DNA from: a virus
Direction: 5' to 3' (one strand)
DNA: 28,234 nucleotides
IMG/VR virus record: IMGVR_UViG_3300035670_006159
Span: 1 to 28,234 of that record
Below the pieces are notes generated by a model. That model worked only from the letters and a program-made list of their open reading frames with translations. It was not told the DNA's origin and did not search any database. Numbering within the stretch: position 1 is the first letter of the stretch; each line of letters opens with the position of its first letter. Of this stretch, positions 15,496 through 24,003 are shown in pieces. Both the position numbers and the translations under genes were made by a program.

Positions 15496-17256
15496 TTATC
15501 CTCGTTTGTTGATACGGTTCATGACTTCTTCTATAAAATCACCCTTATCCAATAGGTTATCACCCATAACAGTTTCAAAAATATTCTTCTTTTTAATTAA
15601 GATATCGTAGATTGCCCCCTCGATTGTGTTATCAAAAATGGGGTAATAAACTGACACATTATTTTTTTGACCATAACGAAACGCTCTGTCCTCAGCCTGA
15701 CTATGGTCTGATGGAACGAATGATAAGTCATTCATAATAACAGCTTCAGCTGCAGTCAAAGTAAGACCAACACCTGCGGCTTTTAAGTTACCAACAAACA
15801 CTTTAACCTTTTCGTTTTCTTGGAATTGGTCAACCGCAAATTGTCTTGCGGGTTTTGATGTTGACCCGTCCAAACTAACTGCAATTTTACCAAAGTGTTC
15901 GGTAATCTTTTTTAATGTGTCCGTAAAATTGGTAAAAATAATAACCTTCTTACCTTGTTCTATAATATTTTCGGCTAACTCTATAGTGTCTTTAATTTTT
16001 TCTTCCGCAATAACTTGTCTAACCTTCATCAACTTACTGAATTGTACGGTTAATGATGATGACTCGTCTGTTTTATTTTCGTACCAATCATAATATTCAC
16101 CCATCAGACCCTCATATAATCTTGATTTGAGTCTTAGGTACACAGGTGATATAATCTTATCAGGTAAATCCAACACTTCGGTCTTCAACCTTCTTAATAC
16201 TTGTCGAGATGTTCTATCTCTTAATTCCTCTAAATTGGATGCTCCCGTTACATTCCACACTTTTCTTTTACCCGCATTAAACTGATACCCTTGACAATAA
16301 CGAATGGCATAAGCCATCCAATTCTGAGCCACAGGACTATCAATTAGTTGTAGTAGGTTAAAATAATTCATTGGTCGTGATGTCATTGGGGTACCTGTTA
16401 GTAACCACAATCTTTTTACATTCTTAACAAAACTATTAACCAACTTTGTTCTTTGTGCCTGACCATTTTGTATGTAGTGAGCTTCATCAATTACCACCAA
16501 ACCAAAGTTGGCTTGAGTAATTGGTGATTTGTCTTTGTTCTTTATATCGTAAAAGTTTTTTAGAATATCGTAATTCACAATAACGAAGTCGTGTTCCGTT
16601 GAAAAGTTTTTACCTTCAGCAATATACACACTTCTATCAGTGTAATTTCTAATTTCTCTTTCCCAGTTAATCTTAAGTGATGCAGGACAGATGATTAAAA
16701 TCTTTTCTTCACCTGTTTCTAAAGCTGCGATGATTGTTGAAGTTGTTTTACCAAGACCCATGTCATCGGCCAAGATAAATCTTTTGGTTCCCACCAATTT
16801 TTCAATGGCAATCTTTTGGTGTTCAAGTGGGGGACGATGTGAATATTTTGAGTAATCAATTGTTACCACTTCAGTTTTGTGGGTTTTAATTAACGCACCT
16901 TTTGGTAACCAAAAATCGTGAATTTCTTGGGTTTCTAAAATCTTACCCCAAACATGATATGATTTATCCTTTTCAACCAACAACTTCTCAACCCAAATTT
17001 GTTCAGGTATCGTAGTTAATAATTTTTCGTCAGCAATCTTCTTTGCAAAGTAAGGGTCAAGGTCAACCCACTTCTTAGCGACTTTGGGTTGTACATCGTA
17101 ATAAGTTGTAATGTAATCGGCTTGAGCTCGTGTTGGGTAGAACTTTTTGTTTGAGTTCTTTTGTTTTTTTAATCTAAGCAAATAGTTGTTACCCCCCTCG
17201 TATTTATCAAGGAGGTTAAGTGCTTTTTGCTCTATGGTTAAGTTTATATTTTCCAA
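15496..17256 (-). CDS. SNF2-family (SMARCAL1/HARP-like) superfamily 2 helicase
   Basis: The 586-residue ATPase carries the SNF2 set: LEHQKIAIEKL (144-154), Walker A ILADDMGLGKTTS (161-173), the DEAH box VVIDEAHYIQ (254-263), motif III LLTGTPMTSRP (285-295), and in the second RecA lobe VIIFTNFTD, GLTLTAAEAVI and motif VI SQAEDRAFRYGQ. The N-terminal 135 residues (QADYITTYYDVQPKVAKKW and so on) are a substrate-binding arm. Family members remodel forked or branched DNA and can reverse stalled replication forks. In a T4-like phage this could replace UvsW, or a transcription-to-replication switch (inference). Start choice: no ATG is available, and TTG at 17256 begins the frame; TTG at 17262 is also possible. 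It lacks the TATTTATA motif, so it may be expressed earlier than the structural genes. Confidence 0.88.
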   Translation of the reverse strand: MENINLTIEQKALNLLDKYEGGNNYLLRLKKQKNSNKKFYPTRAQADYITTYYDVQPKVAKKWVDLDPYFAKKIADEKLLTTIPEQIWVEKLLVEKDKSYHVWGKILETQEIHDFWLPKGALIKTHKTEVVTIDYSKYSHRPPLEHQKIAIEKLVGTKRFILADDMGLGKTTSTIIAALETGEEKILIICPASLKINWEREIRNYTDRSVYIAEGKNFSTEHDFVIVNYDILKNFYDIKNKDKSPITQANFGLVVIDEAHYIQNGQAQRTKLVNSFVKNVKRLWLLTGTPMTSRPMNYFNLLQLIDSPVAQNWMAYAIRYCQGYQFNAGKRKVWNVTGASNLEELRDRTSRQVLRRLKTEVLDLPDKIISPVYLRLKSRLYEGLMGEYYDWYENKTDESSSLTVQFSKLMKVRQVIAEEKIKDTIELAENIIEQGKKVIIFTNFTDTLKKITEHFGKIAVSLDGSTSKPARQFAVDQFQENEKVKVFVGNLKAAGVGLTLTAAEAVIMNDLSFVPSDHSQAEDRAFRYGQKNNVSVYYPIFDNTIEGAIYDILIKKKNIFETVMGDNLLDKGDFIEEVMNRINKRG

Positions 17257-17293
17257 AACACAATCGTTCTATTAATTATAATAAAAAACATAA

Positions 17294-17301
17294 TATTTAT
17301 C
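17294..17301 (+). promoter_or_regulatory. TATTTATC motif in divergent region
   Basis: The 48-bp divergent region between helicase and neck genes holds this motif only 3 nt before the ATG at 17305, like the copy at 658-665. No counterpart is seen in the helicase direction. Confidence 0.35.
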
Positions 17302-17304
17302 AAT

Positions 17305-17820
17305 ATGTCGGAGAATAAAGTACCTATTACACGTATCGGAAAGTTTTTTGGTTCCGAAGATTTCAACCTTGATATATCAATGGGTGAGGAATGGTTATAT
17401 GGCGATATGAATTTCACTTTAGTTCTTTATCGTGTTGACAAACAAAAGACAAAAACTGATGACGTTTATGGTGAAACACTAACTGACGGTATTAAATTTT
17501 TACCACCCGTAGAATTTAAGGGTTATGTTCAAGTTAGTGCACCTGAAAATAAATATTTAGGTAACTCTAAAATACAACAATCAGAACCAGGTAATGTAAG
17601 AATATCTGTTTATCAAAGACAACTTGATGAATTAGAAATTGATATTAACTATGGTGATTATATCGGGTATTATGAGACCGAAAGCCGTGTTAGATACTAT
17701 GTTGTTAATGATGACGGAAGGGTTGTGTCTGATAATAAACATACTTATGCGGGTTACAAACCATTCTATAGAACAATTATGGCATCACCTGTAACCAATA
17801 ACGAATTTAGAGGATTATAA
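17305..17820 (+). CDS. Probable neck or head-completion structural protein (gp14-like position)
   Basis: The 171-residue protein opens the rightward tail module. It is acidic and aromatic-rich, with conserved-looking segments GKFFGSEDFNLDISMGEEWL (12-31), LVLYRVDK, DGIKFLPPVEFKGYVQV and INYGDYIGYYE, probably a beta-barrel. I do not see a decisive signature, but its size, its place two genes before a gp15-like protein and in front of the sheath and tube, and the separate location of gp13 suggest a gp14-like neck or head-closure role. Its TAA stop overlaps the next start (TAATG), so the downstream gene is translationally coupled. Structural role is likely, exact counterpart uncertain. Confidence 0.55.
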   Translation: MSENKVPITRIGKFFGSEDFNLDISMGEEWLYGDMNFTLVLYRVDKQKTKTDDVYGETLTDGIKFLPPVEFKGYVQVSAPENKYLGNSKIQQSEPGNVRISVYQRQLDELEIDINYGDYIGYYETESRVRYYVVNDDGRVVSDNKHTYAGYKPFYRTIMASPVTNNEFRGL

Positions 17821-19298
17821 TGAAATTTAGAATAACTGAACAACAAGCCAAAAGATTATTCGATAAAGTCGACGATAAAGTTACTTGCTCAGAATGTGGG
17901 TGGAAATGGAGTTTATCTGATGGTGGTGATGACCCTTATGTTTGTCATGAATGTGGTCACGACAACGCCAAAAATGAATTTATCGGTAAACGAGTGATGG
18001 TTTATTATAACCTACACAAACACACCTTCTCTGTAACATATAAGAGTAAGGTTATTTTACATGCCGACTATGTTAAACTTGGTGATGTGGAGTTTAGAGT
18101 TAGAAAAGGTGGGAAAGAAAAAGTTCGTACTGAGAAGGCAAAAAACGTTCACGCATTTGTTATTGGTAAATTATTAGACTATTGTCAGTTCCCTTGTGAA
18201 AATATTCCTGAGGAACCAAATAGTAATATCGTTACATATAATCCTTACAAATACGACTCATTTGTTTATAAGGATAGTGAACAACCTGTATATAAAGCCA
18301 AAGAGGTTGATATGGTTAACCTAAGAAATAAATTGTTTGTTATTTCTGAAGTTAGAAAGATTGGTATTACTGAACAAATTTCTGAAAGACCAAATAGTTT
18401 TACCTATACAACAATTGGTAAATACGAAAAGTTTAATACAAGAAGATATTATTTTAATAACCCATTACCTGTACCAAGTAGTGACACCCCTAATGGTTTA
18501 GTTAGTATTAAAGGTGGTAATGGTAATTTTATTTTTAATGAAGATGAGGTTAATTACGACCCCATCAAAAATAAGCTAAGTGTGGACATTTCAAAGTTTG
18601 ACGAGAAATACCCAAAATCAACTAAAACTAAAGAACCGTCTAAAGTGGGTATTAATTCTACCAACATTAAAAAAGCGTTAGAATTAGCCTTTCCTGAAAA
18701 TTGGCATCAAGAAGATGAAATCTTCACACCTGGTTTAAGGGATGTATATACCATTGGTGAAAAACTTGGTGATGATGAATCTTGGTCGGTTCTAAATTAC
18801 TTTGATACCAAAGACGAAATTCATTCGTTAATTTATTTGAAATATATTGAGGAAAACACTGATAAAGACATTGTTGAGTGGATGGTGGATTTATTTAAAA
18901 ACAATAAAGAATACACGAAATTATTGGTTGATAGACAATGGATGTCAATTGCCAACGGATTAAAACTTGAGAGAGATTCAGTAAACAACTTCTTAAAAAA
19001 TATTGATACAACAGATATTACTTATTACCCACACGGTTCAAAGATGGACAGATGGGCTGGTGTTGACGTAACCATCAATGGTGTTAACTACCAAATCAAA
19101 CCACTTAAATCTTACAACACTGAAGAGGGTATTACCATAGTTGATACTTATGGAATGAGAGATTACACCAACAAATCTAAAGTTGATAAGATTGCTTTCG
19201 CTAACCCAAGTAAAGTAATTGAGTTTGATAACAAAGATTACGATGTGATTAGTAAGAGTCGTGTAGTATTTAAACAAGAACCAAAAATAACGAAATAA
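17820..19298 (+). CDS. Zinc-ribbon protein with C-terminal Mrr-like PD-(D/E)xK domain
   Basis: The 492-residue protein is modular. After KFRITEQQAKRL (2-13) comes a zinc ribbon with C23-x2-C26 and C42-x2-C45 around an acidic GGDDPY turn. Residues about 55-120 hold a domain with YYNLHKHTFSV (62-72) and KNVHAFVIGKL (108-118), a pattern I associate with phage hypothetical proteins but cannot name. A long middle part has no recognised fold. The C-terminal 120 residues have GSKMDRWAGVD (406-416) followed by YQIKPLKS (424-431), giving D410, D416, Q425 and K427. The same D-x5-D then QxK order stands in the SOD fusion at 13919-15457. A nuclease-like function is inferred from that pattern. It sits inside the neck/tail module, coupled to genes on both sides (TAATG before, TAA directly followed by ATG after), so it may be virion-associated. 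Confidence 0.7.
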   Translation: MKFRITEQQAKRLFDKVDDKVTCSECGWKWSLSDGGDDPYVCHECGHDNAKNEFIGKRVMVYYNLHKHTFSVTYKSKVILHADYVKLGDVEFRVRKGGKEKVRTEKAKNVHAFVIGKLLDYCQFPCENIPEEPNSNIVTYNPYKYDSFVYKDSEQPVYKAKEVDMVNLRNKLFVISEVRKIGITEQISERPNSFTYTTIGKYEKFNTRRYYFNNPLPVPSSDTPNGLVSIKGGNGNFIFNEDEVNYDPIKNKLSVDISKFDEKYPKSTKTKEPSKVGINSTNIKKALELAFPENWHQEDEIFTPGLRDVYTIGEKLGDDESWSVLNYFDTKDEIHSLIYLKYIEENTDKDIVEWMVDLFKNNKEYTKLLVDRQWMSIANGLKLERDSVNNFLKNIDTTDITYYPHGSKMDRWAGVDVTINGVNYQIKPLKSYNTEEGITIVDTYGMRDYTNKSKVDKIAFANPSKVIEFDNKDYDVISKSRVVFKQEPKITK

Positions 19299-20339
19299 AT
19301 GCCGTTACCTAAAAAAAGTATAAAGAAGAATATACCTTTAACATTCCCCAAGACTTTATATCCAAGAAGAGAGGAATTGTTAGAGAAGATTAATAAGGAT
19401 GGTACCTACCTTCCTAAGTCGATTCTTCATGCCGATTTAGACGGGGGTTTTTTGGATTTCGTTAAGAATGATTTAAAGACCGTTGTTGATGGTAAGGTAA
19501 TACCTATGGTTGATATTATTATTACAACACAAAACTGGTCACAATTTGCCGAAACGTGGAATATTCAAAGTATTGATAAGAACGTTGAGCCACCTTTTAT
19601 TACTGTCGTAAGAATACCTGAAGTTAAGTATGGTACTAACCCTGCATTACTTTACAACATACCAAATAGAAGACAATATTTTTATGCTCAAGTACCAACT
19701 TGGGACGGACAAAGACACGGAGCAGATGTTTATAAAATACCACAACCCGTACCTGTTGATATTAGTTATCAAGTTAAGATTGTGTGTAACCGAATGAGGG
19801 AATTGAATCAATTCAACAAAAACATTCTTGAGATGTTTGCGTCAAGACAAGCCTACTCAGTCATTAAAGGACATTATATACCAATTGTGATGGGTAATAT
19901 TTCTGACGAATCTGTAATGGACATCACAAAAAGAAAATATTATGTCCAATCATATGAATTTACAATGTTAGGGTTTTTAATTGACGAGAATGAGTTTGAG
20001 GTTTCACCTGCGGTGTCAAGAATATTACAAGTTGTTGAGTTTGATGCTCAATCAAGACCAAAACAAAAAAGAATTGTTGTAGATAATAAATCGGTAGATA
20101 TGGATATATTATTTGTAACAGGTAATAATACTATTACAGAAGTTTTTGAATATACCACAGACTCATCTATTAGTGGTACTGAGAATGTTGATAGTTATGA
20201 TGTTTTTATTAATAATGATTATTATGGTTCAGACATCAATGAAATTCAAATCAACACTAATGATGTTGTTAAGTTTGTAATTACTAAAACAGATAGTAAT
20301 CTTGAATCAATAATTAAGTTGCGAAACTCAATTATTTAA
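19299..20339 (+). CDS. Tail-completion / sheath-stabilizer-like protein (gp15-like)
   Basis: The 346-residue protein starts immediately after the preceding stop. Its conserved part is in the middle: VDIIITTQNWSQFAETW (72-88), PPFITVVRIPEVKYGTNPAL, RQYFYAQVPTWDGQRHGADV, then an extended VDISYQVKIVCNRMRELNQF helix-strand pair and NKNILEMFASRQAYSVIKGH. The last pattern resembles tail-terminator or T4 gp15 proteins, which cap the tail tube and sheath and bind the neck. T4 gp15 has 272 residues; the extra length here is a C-terminal beta-rich domain (about 265-346). Neighbours (possible gp14, then sheath and tube) support the role. It converges with the small RHH gene, overlapping 4 bp. Confidence 0.6.
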   Translation: MPLPKKSIKKNIPLTFPKTLYPRREELLEKINKDGTYLPKSILHADLDGGFLDFVKNDLKTVVDGKVIPMVDIIITTQNWSQFAETWNIQSIDKNVEPPFITVVRIPEVKYGTNPALLYNIPNRRQYFYAQVPTWDGQRHGADVYKIPQPVPVDISYQVKIVCNRMRELNQFNKNILEMFASRQAYSVIKGHYIPIVMGNISDESVMDITKRKYYVQSYEFTMLGFLIDENEFEVSPAVSRILQVVEFDAQSRPKQKRIVVDNKSVDMDILFVTGNNTITEVFEYTTDSSISGTENVDSYDVFINNDYYGSDINEIQINTNDVVKFVITKTDSNLESIIKLRNSII

Positions 20340-20500
20340 TCCTCACCGTAGATATCAGGTTTACCCTTACATTTATCAAGTATTAGTTTTTCTAAGAACC
20401 GATACATTTTAATACCTCTCTTTTCACAATAGGTCTTCAAGACATCGTGTACCTCAACAGATATCTTTAAATTCTTAATCTTTTTGTTGTCATTACTCAT
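20336..20500 (-). CDS. Small ribbon-helix-helix-like DNA-binding protein
   Basis: A 54-residue leftward frame fills most of the gap before the sheath gene. It reads as an Arc/MetJ/CopG-type ribbon-helix-helix unit: a short strand KIKNLKISVE (7-16), helix VHDVLKTYCEKRG (17-29) and helix KMYRFLEKLILDKCK (31-45), with a basic start and a short acidic tail. Such proteins dimerise through the strand and bind inverted repeats as repressors. A perfect hairpin sequence lies 10 nt upstream of its ATG, and a TATTTATT motif stands 34 nt upstream on the same strand. Both support it as a real gene. It would be a transcription regulator of late genes, perhaps including itself (inference). It overlaps the gp15-like gene's end by 4 bp. 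Confidence 0.7.
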   Translation of the reverse strand: MSNDNKKIKNLKISVEVHDVLKTYCEKRGIKMYRFLEKLILDKCKGKPDIYGED

Positions 20501-20510
20501 GGTAGAAAAA

Positions 20511-20530
20511 AGGCAGAAAATAGTCTGCCT
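20511..20530 (-). promoter_or_regulatory. Perfect inverted repeat upstream of the RHH gene (operator or attenuator)
   Basis: AGGCAGA and TCTGCCT (7 bp, 6-nt loop) are followed on the minus strand by a run of six T. It is a plausible leftward intrinsic terminator or attenuator, or an operator of the RHH protein, whose start codon is 10 nt further. Confidence 0.5.
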
Positions 20531-20534
20531 GAAT

Positions 20535-20542
20535 AATAAATA
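20535..20542 (-). promoter_or_regulatory. TATTTATT motif before the RHH gene
   Basis: Minus-strand copy of the recurrent motif, 34 nt before the RHH start and just upstream of the inverted repeat. Confidence 0.35.
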
Positions 20543-20579
20543 CTTCGTATAAAGTAAAGTATTTTGGGTTTTTTGATAA

Positions 20580-20587
20580 TATTTATA
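20580..20587 (+). promoter_or_regulatory. TATTTATA motif before the tail sheath gene
   Basis: TATTTATA is followed by ATAAAA, in a 60-nt AT-rich leader ending 31 nt before the sheath ATG. This is a strong structural gene, and the motif is the best candidate late promoter there. Confidence 0.5.
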
Positions 20588-20618
20588 ATAAAATAAAATT
20601 TAAGAAACAAAAAGACTA

Positions 20619-23600
20619 ATGGCAACAAACAGTAAAGTATTCGTATCACCTGGAGTGTATACATCAGAAGTTGACTTAAGTTTCGTAGCTCAGAGTGTTG
20701 GTGTAACAACGTTGGGTATTGTTGGTGAAACCTTGATGGGTCCAGCATTTGAACCAATCTTTATCACTAACTTTGATGAGTTCTCGACTTACTTTGGAGG
20801 TACTTCACCCGAAAAATTCATTAATACCCAAATCCCTAAATATGAAGCCGCTTATATTGCGAAGGCTTATTTACAACAATCTAATCAATTGTTCGTAACA
20901 AGAATTTTAGGTTTATCAGGTTATGACGCGGGACCATCTTGGTCTATTAGCATTAAAGCTAATGTTGACCCATCAACAATTGACTTCTATTGTGAAGACC
21001 CTGTTGTGGTGGATTGTCAACCAGCATGTAACGACTTTTTAACTATTGATTTTGCAATTGATTTCTCAGGTTGTACCAATAGTCTTAACTCAATCGAGTT
21101 TTTAGACCCAAGTCAAATTCCTACAGAAATTGCGAACAGAATTGATACTCCTTATGAGTTGTTTGATGGTAGTACGAGTACATTAAGAACGAACATGAAT
21201 AATCAAATTTTTGATATCATGAATACACCATCAACTGAAGCATCTTCAATCTATTATTATGGTGCAATTTCAGGTGACACTTATGAAGCATTTGCACCAA
21301 TATTTACAGGTGAAACTAACGTAATGGGTGTTGAGTCAATTGATGCGTCACTTATTAATTATGCCGCACCACAGAACGACCCTTGGTACTACGCATTATT
21401 TGATAACTTAGGTAACGCTGCTTACACAGGTTATTCATTCTGGTCAATTGTTACAGGTTTAACTATGACACCAGTTACAACAACAACTACTCAGGCACCT
21501 GTAACTACAACTACTACAACTGACCCTTGTGTTACACCTGGTCCAACTACAACAACCACAACAACTACCGTAGCGCCTGTTAATTGTTATACAGGTACAT
21601 TGATTGGTAGAATCTATGTTTATTCAGGAACGGCATACACCGATTACGATGACGTTGTAATTGCAACACTTCGTTCAAGAGGGTTAGCGACTTACGGTAC
21701 TGATAACGGTGCGGTATATGAAGTACCTAACTTAAATGACGTTTCTATGGTTTGCACAGGTCAATACTCAGGTGTTACTAAAAACCCATACTCAACATTC
21801 GGATTAAATGTGACTAACAAAGATGGTAAACAATTCTTCTTTGAAACTTCATTCCAAAATTCTGACACACAATACTTACCTAAAGTATTTGGTTCTTCTA
21901 ACTTCGCAAAACCAAGAACAGTAGTTCCTTTATTTGTTGAAGAAAGATTCCAAGCAATGTTAAACTATGGTTGGAGAAAAGGTTACGTTAGAGGTTTAAG
22001 TTGTGACCTAACCGCTTTACCTGACGCAAGACAAGGTAATGACCCAACATCAATAGCATTCTACTTAGAACAATACCAATCACCAGAAACTCCATGGATT
22101 GTTTCGGAATTACGTGGTAATAAAGTTTACAACTTATTTAAGTTCAGATTAATTTCTGATGGTGATGCAGCTAACACAATGGTTAAGATTTCAATGGCTA
22201 ACATGTCATTTAATAACGGTACGTTTGATATCTTAGTTCGTGACTTCTTTGATACGGATGCTAATCCAGTTGTTTTAGAGAAATTCACTAACTGTACAAT
22301 GAACCCAATGGAAAATTCATTCGTGGCACAAAAAATTGGTACTGTTGATGGTGAGTATTTATTAAACTCTAAATTTATAATGGTTGAGATGAACGAAGAT
22401 GCTCCGATTGACGCATTACCTTGTGGTTTTGACGGATTTAATTTCAGAGAGTATGCGGGTGTTAAACCTCCGTTCCCAATTATTAAGAATAAATATGACT
22501 TCCCGGGTGAAGTTGTTTACAACCCACCATTTGGTTTAGCGTCAGGTGCTGACGATATCACAAGAAGTAATGGTGATAATGTACGTAGAACTTACTTAGG
22601 TATTTCTGATACTATCGGTATCGACGTTGATTACTACTCTTATAAAGGTAAACAATTACCATTAGATATCTGTACAGACACTACGGGTGAACCTTGGAAC
22701 TGGAGAAGTAAAGGTTTCCACATGGACATCAACGCATCAGCAATCACAATTCCTGATGTATTTGTAACAAGTGGTACACCAGCATTCGTTTGTGGTGATG
22801 CACCATTTACACAAGACCCTGATAACGCAGAAAACCCATACTACAGAATTTACGCTCGTAAGTTCTCGGTATTAGCACAAGGTGGTTTTGACGGATGGGA
22901 TATCTATAGAGAATCAAGAACTAACACTGACAGATTCGCAGTTGGTAGACAAGGTTACTTAAAAGGTGCTTGTCCTTCAATTAAATACCCAACGGCTACA
23001 GGATGGGGAGCTTTCAAACAAATCACTGTGGGTGACGCAACTCAAACATTTGCAAACACTGACTACTACGCATACTTATTAGGTCAACAAACGTTCGCTA
23101 ACCCTGAAGCGGTTAACATCAACGTATTTGTAACACCAGGTATTGACTACGTAAACAACTCAAACTTAGTTGAGGAAGCAATCGACATGATTGAAACTCA
23201 AAGAGCTGACTCACTTTATGTATGTACAACACCTGACTACAACATGTTTGTCCCTACAAGTACTAATCCTCAAGACTTTATTTACCCTCAAGAAGCGGTA
23301 GATAACTTGGACAACACTGGTATCGACTCTAACTACACGGCAACTTATTACCCTTGGGTATTAACTCGTGATAGTGTGAACAATACACAACTTTATATCC
23401 CTGCAACAGCTGAGGTTACAAGAAACTTGGCGTTAACCGATAACATCGCTTACCCTTGGTTCGCAACGGCAGGTTACACTCGTGGTATTGTAAATGCGGT
23501 TAAAGCTCGTAAGAAGTTGACACAAGAAGATAGAGACGTATTGTATCAAGGTAGAATTAACCCAATCGCAACCTTCTCTGACGTAGGTACAGTAATTTGG

Positions 23601-23948
23601 GGTAACAAAACTTTACAAATTAGACAATCTGCTCTTGACAGAATTAACGTAAGAAGATTATTACTACAAGCTCGTAAATTGATTTCAGCAGTTTCTGTAA
23701 GATTATTGTTCGAACAAAACGACGCTAAAGTAAGACAAGACTTCTTAGATGCGGTGAATCCTATATTAGACGCAATCAGAAGAGACCGTGGTTTATACGA
23801 CTTCCGTGTAACAGTTTCTTCAGACGCAGCTGATTTAGACAGAAACCAAATGACAGGTAAGATTTATATCAAACCAACTCGTTCACTTGAGTTCATCGAC
23901 ATCACGTTCTATATCACTCCGACAGGAGCGTCTTTCGAGAACATCTAA
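20619..23948 (+). CDS. Tail sheath protein (T4 gp18-like) with internal poly-Thr insertion
   Basis: The 1109-residue protein is much longer than T4 gp18 (659). The N-terminus has the sheath start VFVSPGVYTSEVDLSFVAQS (7-26) followed by GIVGETLMGPAFEP and FGGTSP. The C-terminal domain, which forms the inner contractile layer, has the family features FATAGYTRGIVNAVKARKKL, RINPIATFSDVGTVIWGNKT, INVRRLLLQARKLISAVSV and a final KIYIKPTRSLEFIDITFYIT. Between them lie inserted surface domains and, at residues 287-317, a Thr-rich segment with a few Pro, Gln, Asp, Val and Cys. That segment joins two probably beta-rich parts and should be exposed on the outside of the tail. The protein would polymerise around the tube and contract to drive it through the host envelope. 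It lies downstream of a TATTTATA motif and is closed by a strong terminator, so it may be transcribed alone. Confidence 0.92.
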   Translation: MATNSKVFVSPGVYTSEVDLSFVAQSVGVTTLGIVGETLMGPAFEPIFITNFDEFSTYFGGTSPEKFINTQIPKYEAAYIAKAYLQQSNQLFVTRILGLSGYDAGPSWSISIKANVDPSTIDFYCEDPVVVDCQPACNDFLTIDFAIDFSGCTNSLNSIEFLDPSQIPTEIANRIDTPYELFDGSTSTLRTNMNNQIFDIMNTPSTEASSIYYYGAISGDTYEAFAPIFTGETNVMGVESIDASLINYAAPQNDPWYYALFDNLGNAAYTGYSFWSIVTGLTMTPVTTTTTQAPVTTTTTTDPCVTPGPTTTTTTTTVAPVNCYTGTLIGRIYVYSGTAYTDYDDVVIATLRSRGLATYGTDNGAVYEVPNLNDVSMVCTGQYSGVTKNPYSTFGLNVTNKDGKQFFFETSFQNSDTQYLPKVFGSSNFAKPRTVVPLFVEERFQAMLNYGWRKGYVRGLSCDLTALPDARQGNDPTSIAFYLEQYQSPETPWIVSELRGNKVYNLFKFRLISDGDAANTMVKISMANMSFNNGTFDILVRDFFDTDANPVVLEKFTNCTMNPMENSFVAQKIGTVDGEYLLNSKFIMVEMNEDAPIDALPCGFDGFNFREYAGVKPPFPIIKNKYDFPGEVVYNPPFGLASGADDITRSNGDNVRRTYLGISDTIGIDVDYYSYKGKQLPLDICTDTTGEPWNWRSKGFHMDINASAITIPDVFVTSGTPAFVCGDAPFTQDPDNAENPYYRIYARKFSVLAQGGFDGWDIYRESRTNTDRFAVGRQGYLKGACPSIKYPTATGWGAFKQITVGDATQTFANTDYYAYLLGQQTFANPEAVNINVFVTPGIDYVNNSNLVEEAIDMIETQRADSLYVCTTPDYNMFVPTSTNPQDFIYPQEAVDNLDNTGIDSNYTATYYPWVLTRDSVNNTQLYIPATAEVTRNLALTDNIAYPWFATAGYTRGIVNAVKARKKLTQEDRDVLYQGRINPIATFSDVGTVIWGNKTLQIRQSALDRINVRRLLLQARKLISAVSVRLLFEQNDAKVRQDFLDAVNPILDAIRRDRGLYDFRVTVSSDAADLDRNQMTGKIYIKPTRSLEFIDITFYITPTGASFENI
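21477..21569 (+). repeat. Poly-Thr coding repeat in the sheath gene
   Basis: Imperfect ACA/ACT/ACC runs encode residues 287-317, in blocks of 5-8 Thr separated by QAPV, DPCVTPGP and similar spacers. It is the same composition as the linker of the 6410-7480 protein. Confidence 0.85.
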
Positions 23949-23960
23949 TAATTATAAAAC

Positions 23961-23987
23961 AAAGTGGGGTTACAAGCCCCACTTTTT
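23961..23987 (+). terminator. Intrinsic terminator after the sheath gene
   Basis: AAAGTGGGG pairs with CCCCACTTT (9 bp, 7-nt loop), giving five T in a row at the end. The hairpin is 13 nt after the sheath stop and only 16 nt before the next ATG, so the HAD gene depends on read-through or on a promoter overlapping the terminator. Confidence 0.85.
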
Positions 23988-24003
23988 AGCCTAAATTAAA
24001 AAA

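Noticed and set aside
21477-21569. Poly-Thr trinucleotide tract as a CRISPR or tandem DNA element
   Set aside because: It is in frame, codons vary and it encodes a linker; spacers and repeat units of a CRISPR array are absent.
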